From Cognatishimia sp. F0-27 (GTDB lineage: Bacteria; Pseudomonadota; Alphaproteobacteria; Rhodobacterales; Rhodobacteraceae), in the NCBI RefSeq assembly GCF_020667845.1, contig NZ_JAFMPQ010000004.1:62001-126000 (forward strand): a stretch of DNA of 64,000 nt, in the 5' to 3' direction. Numbering within the stretch: the first letter of the stretch is position 1; each line of letters starts with the position of its first letter. Below, in pieces: positions 63,993-64,000 of this stretch. A program made the translations under genes and the position numbers. The notes below the pieces were generated by a model. It saw only the letters and a list, made by a program, of their open reading frames with translations, did no database searches and was not told where the DNA came from.

Positions 63993-64000
63993 GCGATCCT

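Overview
The window is GC-rich, densely packed DNA that looks like a chromosome segment of an alphaproteobacterium of the Rhodobacterales (Roseobacter/Paracoccus type). The evidence is a CycM-type membrane-anchored cytochrome c552, heterotetrameric sarcosine oxidase (soxBDAG), an NDUFA12-family complex I protein, the dnaG-rpoD pair, the nrdR-ribD-ribE set, and a complete Paracoccus-type sulfur oxidation cluster (soxT, soxRS, soxVWXYZABCDEF). I recognised no tRNA, rRNA, CRISPR array, integrase or insertion sequence.

Layout. 1-4.8 kb: the end of a peptide-binding protein gene, cytochrome c552, prephenate dehydratase, a membrane protein and a PAS histidine kinase. 5.1-8.0 kb: a three-gene TadG(VWA)-TadE-TadE module on the minus strand; a paralogous module lies at 17.1-20.1 kb on the plus strand. 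Between them are a glutamate dehydrogenase, two GC-rich tandem-repeat blocks, a NitT/TauT-type ABC importer, an IclR regulator and a DAO-family oxidoreductase. The last three share a 17-bp sequence in their upstream regions. 20.2-25.9 kb: another repeat block, then the sarcosine oxidase operon. 26-36 kb: housekeeping genes (dnaG, rpoD, nrdR, ribD) with small hypotheticals. 36.3-41.4 kb: capsule-export genes (kpsC, a Wza/KpsD-like lipoprotein, kpsS) on the minus strand, lying between ribD and ribE. 42.3-56.1 kb: the thiosulfate-oxidation cluster with its ArsR-family regulator SoxR and thioredoxin SoxS. 56.2-64 kb: a photolyase-like flavoprotein, clpP-clpX, NDUFA12-mlaD-DUF2155, aat, accC and accB.

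How the genes work together. SoxXA, SoxYZ, SoxB and SoxCD form the periplasmic multi-enzyme system that oxidises thiosulfate on the SoxY carrier cysteine. SoxV, SoxW and SoxS supply reductant, SoxT is a likely sulfur transporter, and SoxE and SoxF are an accessory cytochrome and flavoprotein. An extra periplasmic DsrE-family gene lies between soxB and soxC. Palindromic sites between soxS and soxV, soxW and soxX, and soxA and soxB share a half-site and are candidate SoxR operators. Two unrelated sets of genes are both called sox: sarcosine oxidase at 20.7-25.9 kb and sulfur oxidation at 42-56 kb.

The most interesting items are the shared IclR-type operator candidates, the third candidate SoxR operator beside a terminator-like hairpin, the photolyase-like protein with apparently swapped domains, the duplicated TadG/TadE modules, and three structured GC-rich repeat blocks.
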